Assembly (NCBI GenBank): GCA_017382555.1
Contig: JAFOAB010000104.1
Coordinates: forward strand, 1-7,447
Direction of reading: 5' to 3'
DNA length: 7,447 bases
Origin: Clostridia bacterium
Lineage (GTDB): Bacteria > Bacillota > Clostridia > Oscillospirales > CAG-272
Shown: piece by piece, positions 6,250 through 7,447 of the stretch
How the letters are laid out: each line of letters opens with the position of its first letter
How positions within the stretch are numbered: position 1 is the stretch's first letter
Translations under genes and position numbers: made by a program
The notes under the pieces: generated by a model
Told to the model about the DNA's origin: nothing
Seen by the model: only the letters and a program-made list of their open reading frames with translations
Databases searched by the model: none

Positions 6250-7447
6250 ATGTCTAAGTACAGTGAACTTTTTGATATAACTCCCGAATCCCTTAAAAAG
6301 GATGCGGTTCTTCGTTTCCCCGGTGCGTGCTCTGAAAATAACGGTATCGTTATTTCCTGCGGCTGTGCAATGAAGGCGGGCGACTATGCAAAGAAGCTTG
6401 GCGCTACCAAGGTTGCCATCATTGCGGATAAGATAATCATTCAGCTCGGTATGCTTGCGCCTATCACCGATTCTCTGGACGCACAGGGAATTGCACATTG
6501 CTACTTCTGCGATATAGCTCCCGAGCCTCATACCGACGATCTCCTTGCGGCAGAAAAGGCAGCAAGAGAGTTCGGTGCGGATGCGGTTATCGGTGTTGGC
6601 GGCGGAAGCTCGCTTGACACCGCAAAGGTTACCGCTTGCGCACTCTCCACCGGCGATAATGCCGTTGATATCATCACCAACAAGGTACCCACCAAGCGTA
6701 CCGTTCCGCTTATCCTTCTTCCCACCACCTCCGGTACCGGAAGTGAGGTAAGCCCCTATGCGGTAGCAAGCCATAACGGCAAAAAGGTGTTCATCAGCTC
6801 TCCCGAGGCAATTCCGGATGTCGCGCTCGTTGACCCCATTATGACGGCAACGATGCCCGCAAAGGTAACCGCGTTCACCGGTCTCGATGCTCTTACCCAC
6901 GCGGTTGAGGGCGTATGCGGATGCACCAATCCCTTTACCAAGGCTCTTGCGGTTCAGGCGGTTGAAATCGTATTCGAGGCACTCCCCCTTGCAGTTAAGG
7001 ACGGAAACGATATGGAGGCAAGAACCAAGATGGCGTATGCTTCCGTACTCGGTATGATGGCATACACTCAGGGTGGCGGACTTTACGCGCACAGCGCTTC
7101 CTACATCCTTACCCTGGCAAAGAACGCACCTCACGGTCTCGGCTGCGGTCTTACTCTTCCTTACACCCTCGCTTACAATATGAACGAGATAAAGGACCTG
7201 CTTGAGGCGTTTATTCCTGCAATTACCCGCAGCGGTATCGCTGCTCCCAAGTGCGCATGCGAGGTTCCGGATGCATTCCTTGCGCTCGTTAAGACCGTTG
7301 GCGCGCCCTCTACCATTGCGGAGCTTGGTTATACCGAGGAGGATATCCCCGCGTTTGCACACTCCCTCTTTGCCGATTACTACCGCGCAAAGAACCACAG
7401 AACAGCTTACGAAGCAAGCCTTGCCGAGCTTGTAAAAATGATGTACA
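6250..7447 (+). CDS. Iron-containing (group III) alcohol dehydrogenase, 3' end cut by the window edge
   Basis: An open frame of 399 codons runs off the right edge; family members are about 380-400 residues, so few codons should be missing. The NAD(P)-binding signature GVGGGSSLDTAK (115-126) and PTTSGTGSEVSPYA (158-171) are present. The four metal ligands of group III enzymes match Asp213 and His217 (GLDALTHAVEG), His281 and His295 (APHGLG), with spacings 4 and 14 as in E. coli FucO (Asp196/His200, His263/His277). The position matching FucO His267 is Tyr285, an unusual change near the metal. It should interconvert an alcohol or polyol and an aldehyde or ketone in the cytosol, with iron as the likely metal; the substrate is unknown. 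GGAGG (6239-6243) lies 6 nt before the ATG, inside the end of the kinase gene, and the two frames are one base apart. The coding bias is strong (no TTA, CTA or TCA codon seen over most of its length), as in well-expressed genes. Confidence 0.9.
   Translation, partial: MSKYSELFDITPESLKKDAVLRFPGACSENNGIVISCGCAMKAGDYAKKLGATKVAIIADKIIIQLGMLAPITDSLDAQGIAHCYFCDIAPEPHTDDLLAAEKAAREFGADAVIGVGGGSSLDTAKVTACALSTGDNAVDIITNKVPTKRTVPLILLPTTSGTGSEVSPYAVASHNGKKVFISSPEAIPDVALVDPIMTATMPAKVTAFTGLDALTHAVEGVCGCTNPFTKALAVQAVEIVFEALPLAVKDGNDMEARTKMAYASVLGMMAYTQGGGLYAHSASYILTLAKNAPHGLGCGLTLPYTLAYNMNEIKDLLEAFIPAITRSGIAAPKCACEVPDAFLALVKTVGAPSTIAELGYTEEDIPAFAHSLFADYYRAKNHRTAYEASLAELVKMMY

Noticed and set aside
6175..7398. 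407-codon antisense frame opposite the alcohol dehydrogenase
   Set aside because: It is in codon register with the sense gene, so it is open only because the sense gene lacks TTA, CTA and TCA codons. Its product is Arg/Gly/Cys-rich with no family resemblance.

Overview
The window looks like a piece of a gut-type Firmicutes (Clostridia) chromosome. The signs are strong GGAGG ribosome binding sites, sigma-A type promoters (two of three on the + strand have an extended -10), a moderate GC content in genes against AT-rich spacers, a short lipobox lipoprotein, and glycan-active protein families typical of Clostridia. This placement is an inference from style, not from a marker gene. Both ends of the window probably cut genes.

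Layout, left to right. (1) A + strand five-Asp-box beta-propeller protein resembling GH93 exo-arabinanases (67-1173, possibly longer at its 5' end), closed by an intrinsic terminator (1179-1236). (2) A stand-alone PPP-family metallophosphoesterase with its own near-consensus promoter (start 1305, end 2003). (3) A 77-bp two-hairpin palindromic element (2013-2089) in the convergent gap. (4) A two-gene - strand operon, 4976 to 2104, encoding two DUF4185 paralogues: a lipoprotein with an extra N-terminal alpha/beta domain, then a signal-less copy 20 bp downstream. (5) A 333-bp AT-rich divergent spacer (4977-5309) with one promoter for the leftward operon and two near-duplicate promoters, exactly 110 bp apart, for the rightward operon. 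(6) A + strand, translationally coupled pair: a PfkB-family sugar kinase (5310-6248) and an iron-containing alcohol dehydrogenase (6250 to beyond the right edge).

How the genes may work together: three of the six genes are beta-propeller proteins from families with known or suspected arabinan-cleaving members (GH93-like; DUF4185, from which endo-D-arabinanases of GH183 were described). The kinase and dehydrogenase are a plausible intracellular sugar or polyol route. A small arabinan or furanoside utilisation locus is therefore a testable reading, but no transporter or regulator lies inside the window, and the substrate cannot be read from the sequence. The phosphatase is probably an unrelated single-gene unit.
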